64,000 nucleotides of DNA, from positions 35,171,001 to 35,235,000 of the forward strand of contig NC_091669.1 in the NCBI RefSeq assembly GCF_042453785.1, read 5' to 3'. Below are positions 10,801 to 23,928 of this stretch, in pieces (the first letter of the stretch is position 1; every line of letters starts with the position of its first letter). Both the position numbers and the translations under genes were made by a program. Source of the DNA: Malus domestica. Its lineage: Eukaryota > Streptophyta > Magnoliopsida > Rosales > Rosaceae. The notes beneath the pieces are model-generated. The model saw only the letters and a list, made by a program, of their open reading frames with translations, did no database searches and had not been told where the DNA came from.

Positions 10801-12223
10801 CAGTACTTACTGCCTGTGCTATGGCTGAATGTGGGGCTATTTCCTATCCTTATTCTACATGGATTGATGAATTGCGGAGATACAATGAGCACGATTCTTG
10901 GATCATTGAGAAGACTCAGCAGGTATTATCAACTTCATCCGAGTCCACTCCCATTGCTAATCTCTAGCTTACACTTGATAATGGGTTTCTCAAATACAAA
11001 CACAGAATTGTTCTTAGTCCTCTTAGTACTTGGAGGTCTAAAGTGTTTGAGGAACACCATGCTACCCCCACTGTGGGCCATGAAGGTTTTCTCAAAACTT
11101 ACAAACGAATTTCGAGGACATTCTTTTGGGAAGGCATGAAAAAGGATATCAAAGATATGGTTGCTGCGTGCACAATTTGTCAACAACACAAATATGAGAC
11201 ACTCTCTCCATCTGGCCTCTTACAACCCTTACCAATTCCTTCAAAGGTGTGGGCTAATATTTCCATGGATTTCATAGTTGGTCTACCTCCTTGTAAGGGC
11301 AAAACAGTGATTTGGGTTGTAGTGGATCGTTTTTCCAAATATGCTCATTTCTTGGCTTTGGCTCATCCTTTCTCCGCCTCAATGATTGCTCAATTCTTTG
11401 TTGACAATATTTTTAAGCTCCATGGTATGCCTACTTCTATAGTTAGTGATCGAGACCCTATTTTCATGAGTAAATTCTGGAAAGAATTCTTCACTTTACA
11501 AGGATCTGCACTATGTTATAGTTCAGGGTATCACCCTCAAACTGATGGCCAAACTGAAGTGATGAATGGAGTTTCAATACCGGATATCATACTGCTACAA
11601 AATTGACACCCTATGAGATTGTGTATGGTCAACCCCCTCCACTTCTTCCATCTTATGAACCTGGTACTACAAAAGTCGAATCTGTCGAGCAATGTTTGTT
11701 GGAAAGGAATCGGATGTTGTCCCTACTCAAAACCAATTTGGAAGCAGCCCAGTGTCGAATGAAGATTCAGTACGATAAGAAGTACAAAGAAAGGAGTTTT
11801 GAAGTTGGTGATTGGGTGTATTTGCGCTTAGTACCTTATTTGCATAAGTCCCTGGCTTCTCATTCATTTCAGAAGTTGCAGCCTCATTTTTATGGCCCTT
11901 TTGAGATTGTGGCATGGATTGGGACAGTGGCATACAAACTGAAGTTATCTGACAGCTCTAAATTACACCCAATCTTTCATGTCTCCTGCTTAAAGAAGCA
12001 TTTGGGTAGCCAAGTTACTCCCACAATGCCCTTACCTGTCATCACTGAAGCTGGAATTCTGCAGGATATGCCAATTGCAATTTTGGAAAGGCAAATGGTG
12101 AAGAAAGGACACGGAGCTGTTACTGAAGTGTTGGTCCAGTGGCAAAATCATTCCCAGGAGGTTGCTACTTGGGAGCCTTATGCAGAATTGAAGACTAAAT
12201 TTCCTGAAGTTGTCAATTTCTGA
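7868..12223 (+). pseudogene. Gypsy gag-pol polyprotein, multiply interrupted
   Basis: The reading frame starts at the ATG at 7868 but meets an in-frame TAA at 7922. Domains in order: gag (about 8080-8560), a CX2CX7HXC zinc knuckle (about 8720-8765), aspartic protease with DSGSSHN (about 8946), reverse transcriptase (about 9540-10210, with FFDDIL near 10008), RNase H (about 10430-10790), integrase with zinc-binding His/Cys and DDE-type segments (about 11040-11570), and a C-terminal chromodomain-like segment (about 12075-12215). Breaks: TAG at 9803, a frameshift near 9880, TAG at 10213, shifts near 10500-10600, a stop near 10965, and an internal deletion in integrase near 11563-11605. It cannot encode a functional polyprotein. 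Confidence 0.9.
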
Positions 12224-12277
12224 TATGCTATTGTCTTTGTTTCTGTTTGGTGTTAGTAGGTTTTCAAGGGGGGGTAT

Positions 12278-12527
12278 TGTTAGGATGCTGTTAGAATGCC
12301 AAATGGCAACAACTAATTGTGACAGATGTAAGGTTGTGATAAAGGAATTAGATGATGAGGTTGAGTTGTTAAGATTGTTAGAAGTTGTGGAGGGTAGCTT
12401 AAGGAGTAAGCTAGCAAGTGACTATAAATAGTAGTTGTTGTAATAATTGACGTGTGATGTAATAATTCTCTTAATACTACTAGTTACGGTACAATTTGGG
12501 AAGACGTAAAGTAGGTGTATCGTAATA
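12278..12527 (+). repeat. 3' LTR of the Gypsy element
   Basis: About 250 bp beginning TGTTAGGATG directly after a G-rich polypurine tract and ending ATCGTAATA, the same point at which the 5' LTR meets its primer site. The TATA box CTATAAATAG lies at 12422-12431. A 73-codon ORF over this LTR is incidental. Confidence 0.85.
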
Positions 12528-13158
12528 GTAAATGATTCGACCCCCATCCCAGTCTAGTTTATGCGGTTCTTGATGTGGGAGGCATGCCTTGAAGAATACA
12601 ATTCGAAAACGGCTATTATGATTTGGAATAATAAAGGTTGTGTATTTTAATTATTTAGGATTTTGTTAAGTTATTTTGAGGGTTGTAAGGCGTTATGTAA
12701 ACTAAGTCTATTAATTTGTAGACATTTGTCAATATTGTACTAGAAAGCCATGAAGAGACACTTGACGGAATTAAATTATACTTTGCTTTGTGCAATTGAA
12801 GTGAGTGGCTTGGTCGTGTGAGCGAGTCCACGATTAGTAGCGTCGAGCAAGCTTTGTTGGCCCTGGTTGAGTGAATCACAGGTTATCTATCATTTATCTC
12901 TTCGACACCCTTGGTTTTTTCTTGCATCAATTCATTTCCCTTCGCTACCCGACGAAAATCATCAAACACCTTGTTGCGTTACTCCTCTATTTCGGTCTTT
13001 CCCTCCCAAGAACACTTGTCGACTCAATATCACCGCGGCAATTCTACAACAATTCAAAATTTAGGAATGGAATCCTTTCTCTAGACGTATCAGCCTTCAT
13101 CTTCTATTTGATTACACGGCTGAGCATTTCGTTGGCTTTGCAATGATGATCTATGGAT
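12528..13158. other. Unassigned intergenic sequence
   Basis: AT-rich and without a credible gene. The two overlapping ORFs near 12867-13146 have no recognisable domain. GC-richer short segments (12541-12620, 12800-12860) could be old retroelement debris. Confidence 0.4.
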
Positions 13159-13275
13159 AAAAAGGTCGTACCCAGTGCACAAGGCTCCCGCTTTACGCAG
13201 GGTCTGGGAGAGGTGAATGTCGGCTAGCCTTACCCCCATTTATGGAGAGGCTGCTCCCAAGTCTCGAATCATGAG
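13159..13275 (-). mobile_element. Au-like tRNA-derived SINE, 5'-truncated
   Basis: Read on the minus strand, the segment runs from a B-box-like GATTCGAGACTTGGG through a conserved body to CACTGGGTACGACCTTTTT. This body and terminus match my memory of the widespread plant Au SINE. The A-box half is missing. It is flanked on the right by two direct copies of a 24-bp sequence (13269-13292 and 13321-13344), 52 bp apart. Confidence 0.6.
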
Positions 13276-13344
13276 ATTATTTTGTGGAATGGATGAGAAC
13301 CTAAAAACAAACGTTTCAAATCATGAGATTATTTTGTGGAATGG

Positions 13345-14940
13345 GCCCAAACAATCGGTTAGCGCCGTATTAAGTTATTAAGTTATTGCTTGAGCGCTCT
13401 GTATAAACTTTAACCAAGCAAAAACAAAAAAGTACCAAATTTTATCAGCAACCCCTCAGAAAAAGAGAGAAATCTTATGAATCAAATTATAAAAACCTTT
13501 GCTACTTAATAATACAGTGTGTCTAATTAAGAACAAGGGAAGAACTTGACCATGCAACAAGAAAAATTAATGGAGAAGAACGAAATAAAAGATGCTGAGT
13601 CATTAGAAGAAGAGAGTGAAGAAAGACAAAAGGTCACTCATAAAAAGTGAAGGGTATTTGGTGGAAATTGCAGAAAGAAATCGCTGTGCGGCAGCTGTTT
13701 TTAGCAAAAGCCTAAAAAGGGCAGATGAGTGTACACGAATATTCAGACGACGCCCAACCGGTTGTCGCCTGTGTAACCAACACAGAAAAAAAGGTGCAAT
13801 TTGCATACTGACAAATGCATTCAGTGTACAACCACATCGCAATCAGATTTTATGGTCTAACAATTCCCATTTTCCCAACGCTTGTGCTTCCATCTTGAAT
13901 CACTTACCCAAAAAAAGAGTCAACAAAATGATGAATGATTCAAATTCAAATCCATTGTGCCAAGTAGAATTGCTTATACGGTTCACAAAAAACTGAAAGA
14001 GAACCAGCGAATATTCACCCCTTCATCCAGAATTTCCACTCCATAAAATAACTCCCCGTTATGATCACTCCTGCGACAAAAAAAATATAAGATACCACAT
14101 GGACAAGTCAAATGTAAAAAGAGCCAATGAATCATAATAACAACAATAATGCCAAATGTTCGACAAATCCTACTGCTAAACTTCAACTTCAGTGTCTATC
14201 TAACATACAAAGAGACAAGCAACTAATGGGAGAATCAAGGCACACCCAAGCTTATGCAATAACAAAACCTAAACCGAAAACAACAGAAAAATAACTGAGA
14301 ATTCAGGCCCTTGTGGAGCAATTAAAACAGCCGCTTCTAAGTAAATGTAGCCCCATAGCAGCGATACAATATGTAACAATCGACTATAATGAAGATTCCC
14401 ACAAATTCATTAATCATAGGAAATCAGAATCAGTTATGCTTACGCATACTCATGCGCATGAGGATCAGGAGCAGTTTTCACTACAAAGTAATTCTTGCAA
14501 TAAAATATTGATGTATAACCCTACATTACTGAAGATGAGGTATTATATTCTAAGATGAGAGACTGGACTACGTCCCATGATGGGTCATCCATAACTAGGT
14601 ATCAAAATCAAAACAAATATCATTCATCCTCGCCGTCCATGTCAATCAATTATCGAACCTAAGATCTCTCACTTAATTACATAAAAGTTTTATTCCTTAA
14701 CTAGTAACACAAATGTAAGCGAATTCATTTCTACTAACGATGGAAACACCTCCAACTGTTGTCCAGATTACACAATTACAGCCCCATCTCTCAACATAAA
14801 CAAGATGCATTAAATAACGAGCAAAGTGAAACAGGACACCAATCCAAAAAAAAAATATTATGGGGCTCCAATCGCATTTGTGGATCTAGATTGCTAGGGA
14901 TTTAAGAAGGATAGCAAAGAGAGGGGTGCCTGGGATGGCA
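13345..14940. other. Unassigned sequence, possible exon debris
   Basis: No confident gene. A 126-codon plus-strand ORF (13616-13996) and an opposing 79-codon ORF show no recognisable domain. On the minus strand near 14000-14080 a short frame follows a possible splice acceptor (TTTGTCGCAG) and reads HNGELFYGVEILDEG, which could be a decayed exon of an unidentified gene. Confidence 0.3.
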
Positions 14941-14944
14941 GAAA

Positions 14945-15187
14945 TGTAAGCAGTTCTATAAAACTTATAAACTACAACCACAACAACTAGGCACTAGGGT
15001 TACGATACAATTACATCATGCAGAATATAAAGCATATCAGAAACTAATTGCAGAAACACCTACTTGTGTTTGATGCCATAATTGCAACGCAAGTCAGTCT
15101 TCTACTCCCACTACTCAATAGCTCCCTTACTGTATGAATAGGTTTCAGTATCTCTAGGGTTTTTCACGTACGGGAGCAGGGACTATA

Positions 15188-15237
<50 letters not shown>

Positions 15238-15494
15238 TAGGATTACACAACCAGCCTATTAACAGTTGTGTATCCTTATCGCCTTAATAATGAATGAGTC
15301 CTATCATGATTAAACATCTTTGCATTCAATCCTTATCAGAATTGCTTTAAGTTAGCTGCATGAAATAAGACTCCATAACCCTTACGAAGTTGAGACCAAC
15401 TATACTATCTGCGTCACAGTTAACTTGAAAACCAAGCTAACTGTTATTCAAGTAATATCAACTAACACACATTGTCATTCACAAGAACTTTACA
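14945..15494 (-). repeat. 3' LTR of the Copia element
   Basis: About 550 bp, TG to CA. It contains an expanded TA microsatellite of about 42 bp (15193-15234), against about 14 bp in the other LTR. Confidence 0.92.
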
Positions 15495-15887
15495 TTCTCC
15501 CACTTGAATGTCAATGAGAAATCTCAACTCATAAGGATTCATGGTGATCACTAAGCCTTCAAAATTTGCAACCAACTTTTCTTGACAACGGGTCACTAAA
15601 AATTTAATGTCGAACCAAAGAAAACAAAAAACAAATTGGTATGTTATTTGCACTCCATGATTACAAGCACATAAAACTTAAAGCACAATGTTGTCATCAA
15701 AGTCGTGATATCAAGAGCCATTAACCAAAAACAACAGCTCACAACATAAGAACAAAAGCTATCATAATAAAATATGAATGAGAATATCATAGCATATTAG
15801 ATGCTGTCTGCAGATTGAATAAAACTACTAAGGTTCTGAAGAACAACCATACATATATAAGCATACCTATCACAGTCAATTGAGTGC

Positions 15888-18800
15888 TTACTCCCACTCA
15901 TTAACTGCTTCAAAGGTCTCTTTAACACCCATGTTGAAAACATGGTTCTTGAATACTCCCACTGGTAGGGCTTTAGTCATGGGATCGGCCACCATAAGAG
16001 TTGTGCTTATATGCTGAATGTTGATGGTCCCTTTCTTAACTTCATCCCTCACCTTCAAATACTTCATGTCCATCAGCCTGTTTGCCAAAGATCTCTTATT
16101 GTTTTTAGAGAAAAAAACAGTTGCTTTAATGTCACAAAATAGCTTCAATGGTTTGTCAATGTTGTCCACAATTTCCAATCCTTTTATCATATTCCTCAGC
16201 CATATTGCCTGTTTGGTTGCCCTGTAGCAGCCAATGAATTCAGCTTCCATAGTTAACGATGCTATCGACTTTTGCTTGGCACTTTTCCACGATATCGCAC
16301 CACCAGCAAGTAGGAATAAATAACCACTAGTAGATTTCCTATCATCGATACATCCTGCCAAATCTGAATCAGTGTAAGCTACCAATTCTAATTCATCAAC
16401 TTGACCATAAACAAGCATGAAATCCCTGGTTCTTTTGAGATATCGCAGCACTTTCTTGGCTATAGTCCAATGAGCTGCCCCAGGATTTGACTGAAATCTT
16501 CCCAGTACACTTACTGCAAATGCTAAATCAGGCCTCGTGCATACTTGAGCATACATCAAATTGCCCACAAGTGATGCATAAGGTTTGGACTTCATGCTAT
16601 CCTTTTCCAAATCATTCTTGGGACTTTGATCATTACTGAACTTATCATCTTTCCCAATTGGTAATTCACCGTTGGAGCAATTTTCCATGTTGAACCTCTT
16701 GGTTATTCTGTCAACATACAGTCTCTGAGAAAGTCCAAGAGCTTTCTTGCTTCTGTCTCTAATAATCTCAATTCCCAGAACGAACTTGGCTTCTCTCAGG
16801 TCCTTCATATCAAAACGGTTGGCTAGCATCTCTTTGGTTGATTGCAAAAGAGTCAAATCTGAGCTAGCAATTAAAATATCATCAACGTATAAAACCAGGA
16901 ATACAACTTTGGAACCACTTACCTTGAGGTACACGCATTCATCCATCTTATTTTCCCGAAAGCCAAATAATGACATGACATGATCAAACTTTTTGTTCCA
17001 TTGCCGAGAGGCTTGTTTCAATCCATAGATGGATTTATTTAATTTGCAGATCATGGATTCCTTCCCCCTTTCAACAAATCCTGGTGGCTAATGCATATAA
17101 ATGTCTTCCTCAAGATCGTCATTGAGAAAAGTGGTCTTGACATCCATTTGATGCAGTTCTAGGTCAAAATGAGCAGTTAGGGCTAGAATCACTCGCATTG
17201 AATCTTTTGTAGACACGGGAGAGAACGTTTCATTGTAATCAATTCCTTCCCTTTGAGTGAAAACTTTGGCTACCAACCTTGCCTTATGTTTGTCAATGTT
17301 GCCTTGTGAGTTTCTTTTGGTCTTGAAGACCCACTTGCAACCTACTGTTTTTGTAACACCTGCAGGTTTTGGCACAAGACTCCAAACTTTGTTTTTCAGC
17401 ATTGAATCGATATCTTCCTCCATTGCTTGGTGCCATAGGGATGCTCTCATACTTGTGATGGCTTGGTGGTATGTTGCAGGGTCATCTTCATCTCCGAGGC
17501 TGAATTCTGCTTCATTTAAATATACAAAATCTGGAAGCACATTAATTTTCCTAGTTCTTTGGGACCTTCTGACATTTCTAGCAGCCAGTACTTCAGTTGG
17601 CACTTCATTTTCTTCAATGGGAATGTCCTGCGATTGCACATTTATTTCTTCATTGATGGCACTATTTTCAGTGACATCATTTGAAGGTGGTTCTTGAGTG
17701 AATGCAGTCGCAGTCGGTGCTTCAGTATTCATTTCAAGTTGAGCTATCACGGTTGGGAGAAATGTCACTGTTGGGATTTGCATTGTGGCTTCTTACTGAT
17801 CATGCAAAGAACTACTATCGTAGCTCATTTCTTCGAACTCAAAAGGCTGTGAATTAGTGGCAGATGAACTCAACTCCTCAAATTCTTCTATAAACTTTGC
17901 ATTGTGAGTTTCCATTATTCGAGACTGACCATGAGGAAGGTAAAATTTAAACCCTTTCGATTTTTCTGAGTAACCAATAAACCTGCAACTTGTTGTTCTT
18001 GAATCAAGCTTCTTCTCATTTGGATTATAAAAACGTGCCTCAGCTTTGCAACCCCATATGTGAAAATGATTGAAGCTTGGTTTTCTTCCAGTCCAAGCTT
18101 GAAAAGGCACTATTGTTACTGACTTACTCGGCACTCTATTGATTATGTAGTTAGCAGTTTTCAAGGCTTCCCCCACAGAAACATAGGTAATCTTGATTGT
18201 GCAAACATTGATCGAATCATGTCTTTTAGGGTCCTATTCCTCCTCTCGGCCACCCCATTCTGTTATGGAGTCCCTGGGGTTGTGTATTGAGCAACTATGC
18301 CATTGTCTTGAAGATATGTAGCAAAGGGTCCTTTGTGCTGTCCAGTTTCGGTGTACCTGCCAAAATACTCACCACTCTATCGGATCTTACTATTTTAATG
18401 TGTTTTTCCAATTGTTTTTCAACCTCTATCTTAAAGATTTTAAAACAATCCAACGCTTCAGATTTTTCAGAAATCAAATAAACAAAAGCAAAGCGTGAAA
18501 AGTCATCAATGAAAGTGATGAAATATGTCTTTCCACATATAGTTTTGTTTGGAAAAGGTCCACAAATGTCAGTGTGAATGATTTCAAGTAAGTGTTGACT
18601 GCGTGTTGAACCCATTTTCCTTGCGTTAGTAAGTTTCTCTTTAAAACAATCTGTGCAGATTTTGAAATCGTCAAAATTTAATTGGGGCAACAAGTTTTGT
18701 TTGCTCAAAGTGATGATTCTTTCCTTGGAAATGTGCCCCAACCTCTTGTGCCAAAGCATAGAGGATTTTTCAGAAGTGAGCAACCTTTTAGAACCAACAC

Positions 18801-20148
18801 TTTGAACATTAAAACACTCATGCACATATGAACATTCCATTTGCCACATATCGGTTTGTAAATGAGCAACACCAAGCAAGGAATTCATATTATTTGATTC
18901 GAAAAACCTTACACTTTCATTGTCCCCAACAAAAGAAATACCTAACTTAACTAATTTGGACGCAGAAATTAGACTCCTTCTCATTGAAGGTACATAAAGC
19001 ACTGGACATAATTCCAAAATAAAACCAGATGACATAACTAATTTGACACTACCAATGGACTCGACAGCATCCTTGCTCCCATTCCCAACATAGGCATTGT
19101 AGACTTCATTGTTTACTTCCTTTGTTTTTTAGAAGCCCTGCAAAGAATTAGTTATGTGAAATGAACATCCAATGTCAAACCACCAACTTTGAGGAGGAAT
19201 AAAAATTAAATTAGACTCTACACAGACAAAAACATTTATTATTTTACCTTTCTTTGTAAGCCAATTTTTGAAACCGACGCAATTCCTTCTTAAATGACCT
19301 GTTTCTTTACAAAAATAGCATTCATTTTCCTTTTATATCTCAATGTTCACTGGTTTGAGTTTGACAGATCCTTTAGAAGTGTTAGCATTTTTAAAAGAAG
19401 AAGAAATTACATTCTTCTTCTTCTTACCAGCAGTAAAAGTTAAACCAGCATTGAATGACTTGGACCCTTTCTCCATTTGCACCAGGTTCACTTTACCAGT
19501 TTTGTCAACCCTAAGTCGTTCCTCCTCTTGCACACACATTAAGATCAATTCATTTATACCCCATTTGTCTTTCTGTGTGTTGTATGAGACCTTCAGTTGA
19601 CCATACTTAGCAGGTAGTGAGTTTAAAGCCATATGAACCAAGAATTGATCAGTCATAGGTACCTCTAAGTCTTTCAGCTTCAGAGAGAGATCGACCATCC
19701 TGAGAATGTGCTCCCTCACACTCCCTGTGCCATCAAACTTCATAGAGGTAAGCTGAGTGAGGAATGTGCCTGTCTCTGCCTTTTCTCATTCTTTGAATTT
19801 TTCTCCAACAGCAGCTAAGAATTCCTTGGCATTGTCAAGCTTTGGAATCCCTCCCTTGATAGGTTATGCCATGGCTTTTGTCATAATCATTAGGGACATT
19901 CTGTTGGCTCTTTCCCATTTTTCAAATTTCGATTTCTGATCAGTCGTGCTCTCATCTGTTAAGGCTGCAGGTTTGTCTTCTCTCAATGCCAAGTCTAGGT
20001 CCATTAGTCCCAAAACTATCTGTACATCCTCTTTCCACTTCTTGAAGTTGGAACCAGTAAAGGTTTCAATGTTGGTGAAGTTAAGGGAGGTCATATGTGG
20101 AGCAACAAAATACAAAATTTCCTTGATGTCAGTATATTCAATCTGCAC
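15888..20148 (-). pseudogene. Copia gag-pol polyprotein, interrupted
   Basis: Read on the minus strand: gag (20148 to about 19333, with a stop near 19866), a CCHC zinc knuckle CX2CX4HX4C (19320-19279), a protease remnant with the catalytic triplet altered (FDIGCSFH, about 19180), GAG-pre-integrase and integrase (about 18900-17800, LWHKRLGH and HTDICGPF visible, with stops around 18290-18180), then RT (17360 to about 16400, YVDDI at about 16889) and RNase H (about 16300-15888, EAEF and an altered CDIKA). Stops occur at about 17793 and 17088. The final 388-codon frame (17054-15888) is the longest intact piece. Product is non-functional. Confidence 0.9.
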
Positions 20149-20820
20149 CTTAATAGTTAATGAGGAAAACTTTCACATAATGTTTTCCCTCAACAAGCAT
20201 ATGAACACATCAACATCTTTAGACATATGCTGTTCATATTAATCTTGTATAGCTGGATAATAAGATACAAGGTAAATTTACATGTTTTCAACACTTTTGA
20301 GCAGATGAATAATATAATCTTGTCAATCTCATGTTCCATTATACATTGAATCATTTAAACAAACTGAATAATAAACACTTTTGAGCAGATTATCATTCAA
20401 ATGCTTTTAAATAAGTCACCACATCAATATGTTTGATTCACAAGTCAAAACAATGATCTAAACACTTTTGAGCAGAATAGGTATTGTTTTCTTGGTTTAG
20501 TTGTTCACACGTTATCATTATGATAACATGAACCCTATAGTCTTGCACATCTCCATTAGTGTCTTTGAGTAGTCATATCTACCAATGTTAGAGAATCTCT
20601 TCCTGATAAAACTTGAACAAAGACATCATTCTAATATAAAGTGTATGTATATATATATAACCAGTTTTAATGAATGTAAGCATGCATCAACATTAATAAG
20701 GAAAACTCTATCAGATATGACGAAAAGTTTGCAACGGATCAACCAAGATCTTAAACATAATAATCATTAGTGTAAGATTTAGAATGATCCCTAGCCATGT
20801 TGGGTGGCTCTGATACCACA

Positions 20821-21340
20821 TGTAAGCAGTTCTATAAAACTTATAAACTACAACCACAACAACTAGGCACTAGGGTTATGATACAATTACATCATGCAGA
20901 ATATAAAACATATCATAAACTAATTGCAGAAACACCTACTTGTGTTTAATGCCATAATTGCAACGCAAGTCAGTCTTCTACTCCCACTACTCAATAGCTC
21001 CCTTACTGTATGAATAGGTTTCAGTATCTCTAGGGTTTTTCATGTGGGAGCAGGGACTATAACTTCATATATATATATATCACTAGGATTACACAACCAA
21101 CCTATTAACAGTTGTGTATCCTTATTGCCTTAATAATGAATGAGTCCTATCATGATTAAACATCTTTGCATTCAATCCTTATCAGAATTGCTTTAAGTTA
21201 GCTGCATGAAATAAGACTCCATAACCCTTACGAAGTTGAGACCAACTATACTATCTGCGTCATAGTTAACTTGAAAACCAAGCTAACTGTTATTCAAGTA
21301 ATATCAACTAACACTCACTGTCATTCACAAGAACTTTACA
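20821..21340 (-). repeat. 5' LTR of the Copia element
   Basis: About 520 bp matching 14945-15494. It lies next to the minus-strand initiator-Met tRNA primer site. Confidence 0.92.
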
Positions 21341-21903
21341 AGAAAAGCCCATTTTTTAGGACAACGATGGTGGTAAAAGCACCATTTTCAGATCTCATGC
21401 TCATGAAACAGGACTGGGAAACTTTGGGAGAATGAGGGCGGTTGAGAGAGTGAAGCCAGTTACCTTTTACTCAGGTAATTCATTTTGGGTTTGAAGAATA
21501 GAATAAACTGAAAGTAAGTATTTGTACTTAGTGCATGTCATTGTCAATCCAAAGAAAAATTCATGCTTCTTAAAGTATGCATGATCCAGAGCTTTTTTTG
21601 CTGTAATTCTCTTCCCGAGATTATATGTGAGCATTTGCTGCATTGTCGACAAAGCAATAAACTATTAGACTCGGAGCATAATTGAGAAAGAGATGCACAA
21701 TTTAAAGTAATCACAGAACAACCAGCAACAATCAAATATGGCAAACTCAAGTGATAAGATGAACTAGTAGTTTTCCTTTAGGAAAAGCACTCATTTAGAA
21801 GCTAAAAGGATACAAATACATTGTCTAATAGGAAAGATTCCACACATGAGCAATAGACTAAAATGAGATACAGATAGAGTCTGCCCAACTTCATCATCAT
21901 CAC

Positions 21904-22742
21904 CAGTGCCGGTCCAGAGATTTTTGAGGCCCGGGACGACGGCAAAAAAAGTGCCCAAACTTCATGTAAGAAAATTATTTCCTTTCACACATAAGACATC
22001 GAAAAAATTATACTTAGAAAAACACTTCAAACTCAATAATTTAGAAACACAGAAAGACTAATTTATTTTGTATTGAGAGAGAGAAACAAAAAAACTTCGG
22101 GCTTACAAGTAGATAAATGATGAGTTTTGTTTTCCATCTGAACCTTGAATGTGTTTTTGAATAAATCGTGAGATTTTTTTTCTTATTTAATAACCTTGTC
22201 AATATGGGACTAAACAATAATGATATTTTCGAGTCTTTAATTGATATGTCTTATTAATGAATGGGCACTAAATTAAACATTTTGATGACACGTCATATAA
22301 TTTGCAAATTTAGTCTACGTATTATTCTTTGTTGAAGATTAGACTTGAATTAAAACGAATATTTAAAAATAACAACCCACATAGCTACTAGATAGTAACT
22401 AAAAATAAATTAATAACCAAACAAAAATTTGTAAAAATTGAAAAAAATAAACATGCACATAGCATTTTGAACTTAGGACCTCTTGTTAATTTTAGACAAC
22501 AAAAATCATTGAAAAATGGAAAGTAAATAAGCACACAAGGTGTTTTGAACCCAAGACCTCCTCATTATTTTCAAATGACAAATCATCGCTTCTAGTTCAA
22601 TTTATGTGTATTTGAACCAAATTTTATACATTTATACTCTTATAAAAATATATATAAATATATCACCCTAATAATTTTGGTACCCCTAATTTTTTTGGAC
22701 CCTGAACGTTCGTCCTGCCTGCACTGGGCCTGGGCCGGCCAT
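21904..22742. mobile_element. AT-rich TIR-type element remnant
   Basis: The left edge (GTGCCGGTCCAGAG) and the right edge (reverse complement GCCGGCCCAGG) are short imperfect inverted termini, both flanked by CATCACC (about 21897-21903 and 22739-22746). The interior has two related segments near 22440-22500 and 22510-22570 (AGGACCTCTTG and AAGACCTCCTC). No coding capacity. Probably a non-autonomous hAT-like element; exact ends uncertain. Confidence 0.4.
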
Positions 22743-22938
22743 CACCCTAAGTTGACCTTCTTTCTTTCTAAATACTTAACCACTGACTAAACACATAAGC
22801 AGTACGTAAGCCTGTTGTAAAATCCTCGTCAATATGGCATATTGAAATGAATGGTACACATGATATTCATGAGTGAAAGCGACAAGGGAACTACATTTTA
22901 TCAAAGACTACAAAAGTGTGAAAAATGCCATCAAAATG

Positions 22939-23147
22939 GGATAAGGATTGTCTGCCCTCCACTTCCGATGCCCTTCTCGTGCCCTCTTATTTTGTGTAGT
23001 CACAGTTAAGCCACGTCAACATTTTATATTATTTTTTTATAGATATAATAAGACAAAAATGAATAGTGATATAAAATGTTGACATAGCTTAATCGTGACC
23101 ACACAAACAAAAGAACACCGGAAATGAAAGGCAAACAATCCTTGTCC
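22939..23147. mobile_element. MULE-type MITE, copy 1
   Basis: A 209-bp near-palindrome with terminal inverted repeats starting GGATAAGGATTGTCTGCC (left) and GGACAAGGATTGTTTGCC (right, reverse complement). A perfect 9-bp duplication ATCAAAATG flanks it (22930-22938 and 23148-23156). Nine-base duplications are typical of Mutator-like elements. Same family as 51559-51750. Confidence 0.85.
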
Positions 23148-23928
23148 ATCAAAATGTGTACTTGATTGAATGACTATGCATGATCTATGTAGTGTGCAAT
23201 GATGACAAATACTAAATACTAAGAGAAATAAAGCTTACAGATACGAGGTCCAATCCATCCGAATCCAGAGAAGGAACAGCGGCTCTCAAAGAAGATAATT
23301 GAAATTCCTCGGATGTGTCTGTAAACACGTATTTCCGGTAGCAAATAACAAGAAAAAATAAATTTGTATTAATGAATTTGTAGGGTTACAATTTCTGATA
23401 ACAAGTTTCCTCTTATTCAATCATCAAAAGATGTGTAGATGTATAAGTGTTGACATGTGTTATTCTTGATGACTCGTTTAATTTTGATGAATCACATCCA
23501 TGTGTACGATTTATGAGGCATGTGTCGAAACTTTAATGTATTGGTGAACATATATTTCACCGTAATTTCCATGTCTACAGTGAAATCACTACATTCTTGC
23601 ATGACAAACTTTCAGTCCTCGTCACTTGGCCATCCAAGCGCCTCGGTGACTCCAGTAACCTGCAGAATAATCGCATTTATTTATATTCTTTTCATCTTTT
23701 TTTCAATTCTCCACAAAAGGAAAAATACTCCAAACACCTAACTGGAATATGTTGACCAACTGAGAAAACCGATCAGTAGCAGAGACCAAATTCTTTCATC
23801 CCCTTGCCATCAGAGCTGTAATTAATACGAGAATGTCATAGTAAATTGCAATAATGCAAGAATATTACAGTAAATTATTACTTAAATACATTCAAACACC
23901 TGAACTTGTGAGACTTACTGAAAATTAA

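Larger units (their letters stand above)
7689..12527 (+). mobile_element. Decayed chromovirus-type Ty3/Gypsy element
   Basis: A truncated 5' LTR (7689-7795) is followed by a tRNA-iMet-type primer site (TGGTATCAGCC at 7797), a gag-pol region, a polypurine tract (CAAGGGGGGGTA near 12265) and a 3' LTR (12278-12527). The visible LTR overlap differs at 2 of 107 bases. The 5' LTR head is displaced beyond the left edge because the LARD element inserted into it. Domain order gag, protease, RT, RNase H, integrase, chromodomain identifies a chromovirus, possibly Reina-like. Confidence 0.9.
14945..21340 (-). mobile_element. Ty1-copia LTR retrotransposon, complete but decayed
   Basis: Two LTRs (14945-15494 and 20821-21340) are flanked by a perfect AGAAA duplication (14940-14944 and 21341-21345). 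On the minus strand the primer-binding site (TGGTATCAGAGCCA, 20805-20818) abuts the 5' LTR, and a purine tract (AAGTGGGAGAA) precedes the 3' LTR at 15495. The coding order gag, protease, integrase, RT, RNase H is that of Copia. About ten substitutions separate the LTRs outside the TA run, roughly 2 percent. It inserted in or next to the 3' part of the kinase pseudogene. Confidence 0.93.

Noticed and set aside
12210-12431. 73-codon plus-strand ORF
   Set aside because: It lies in the 3' end of the Gypsy element and its LTR, and reads through the LTR start; incidental.
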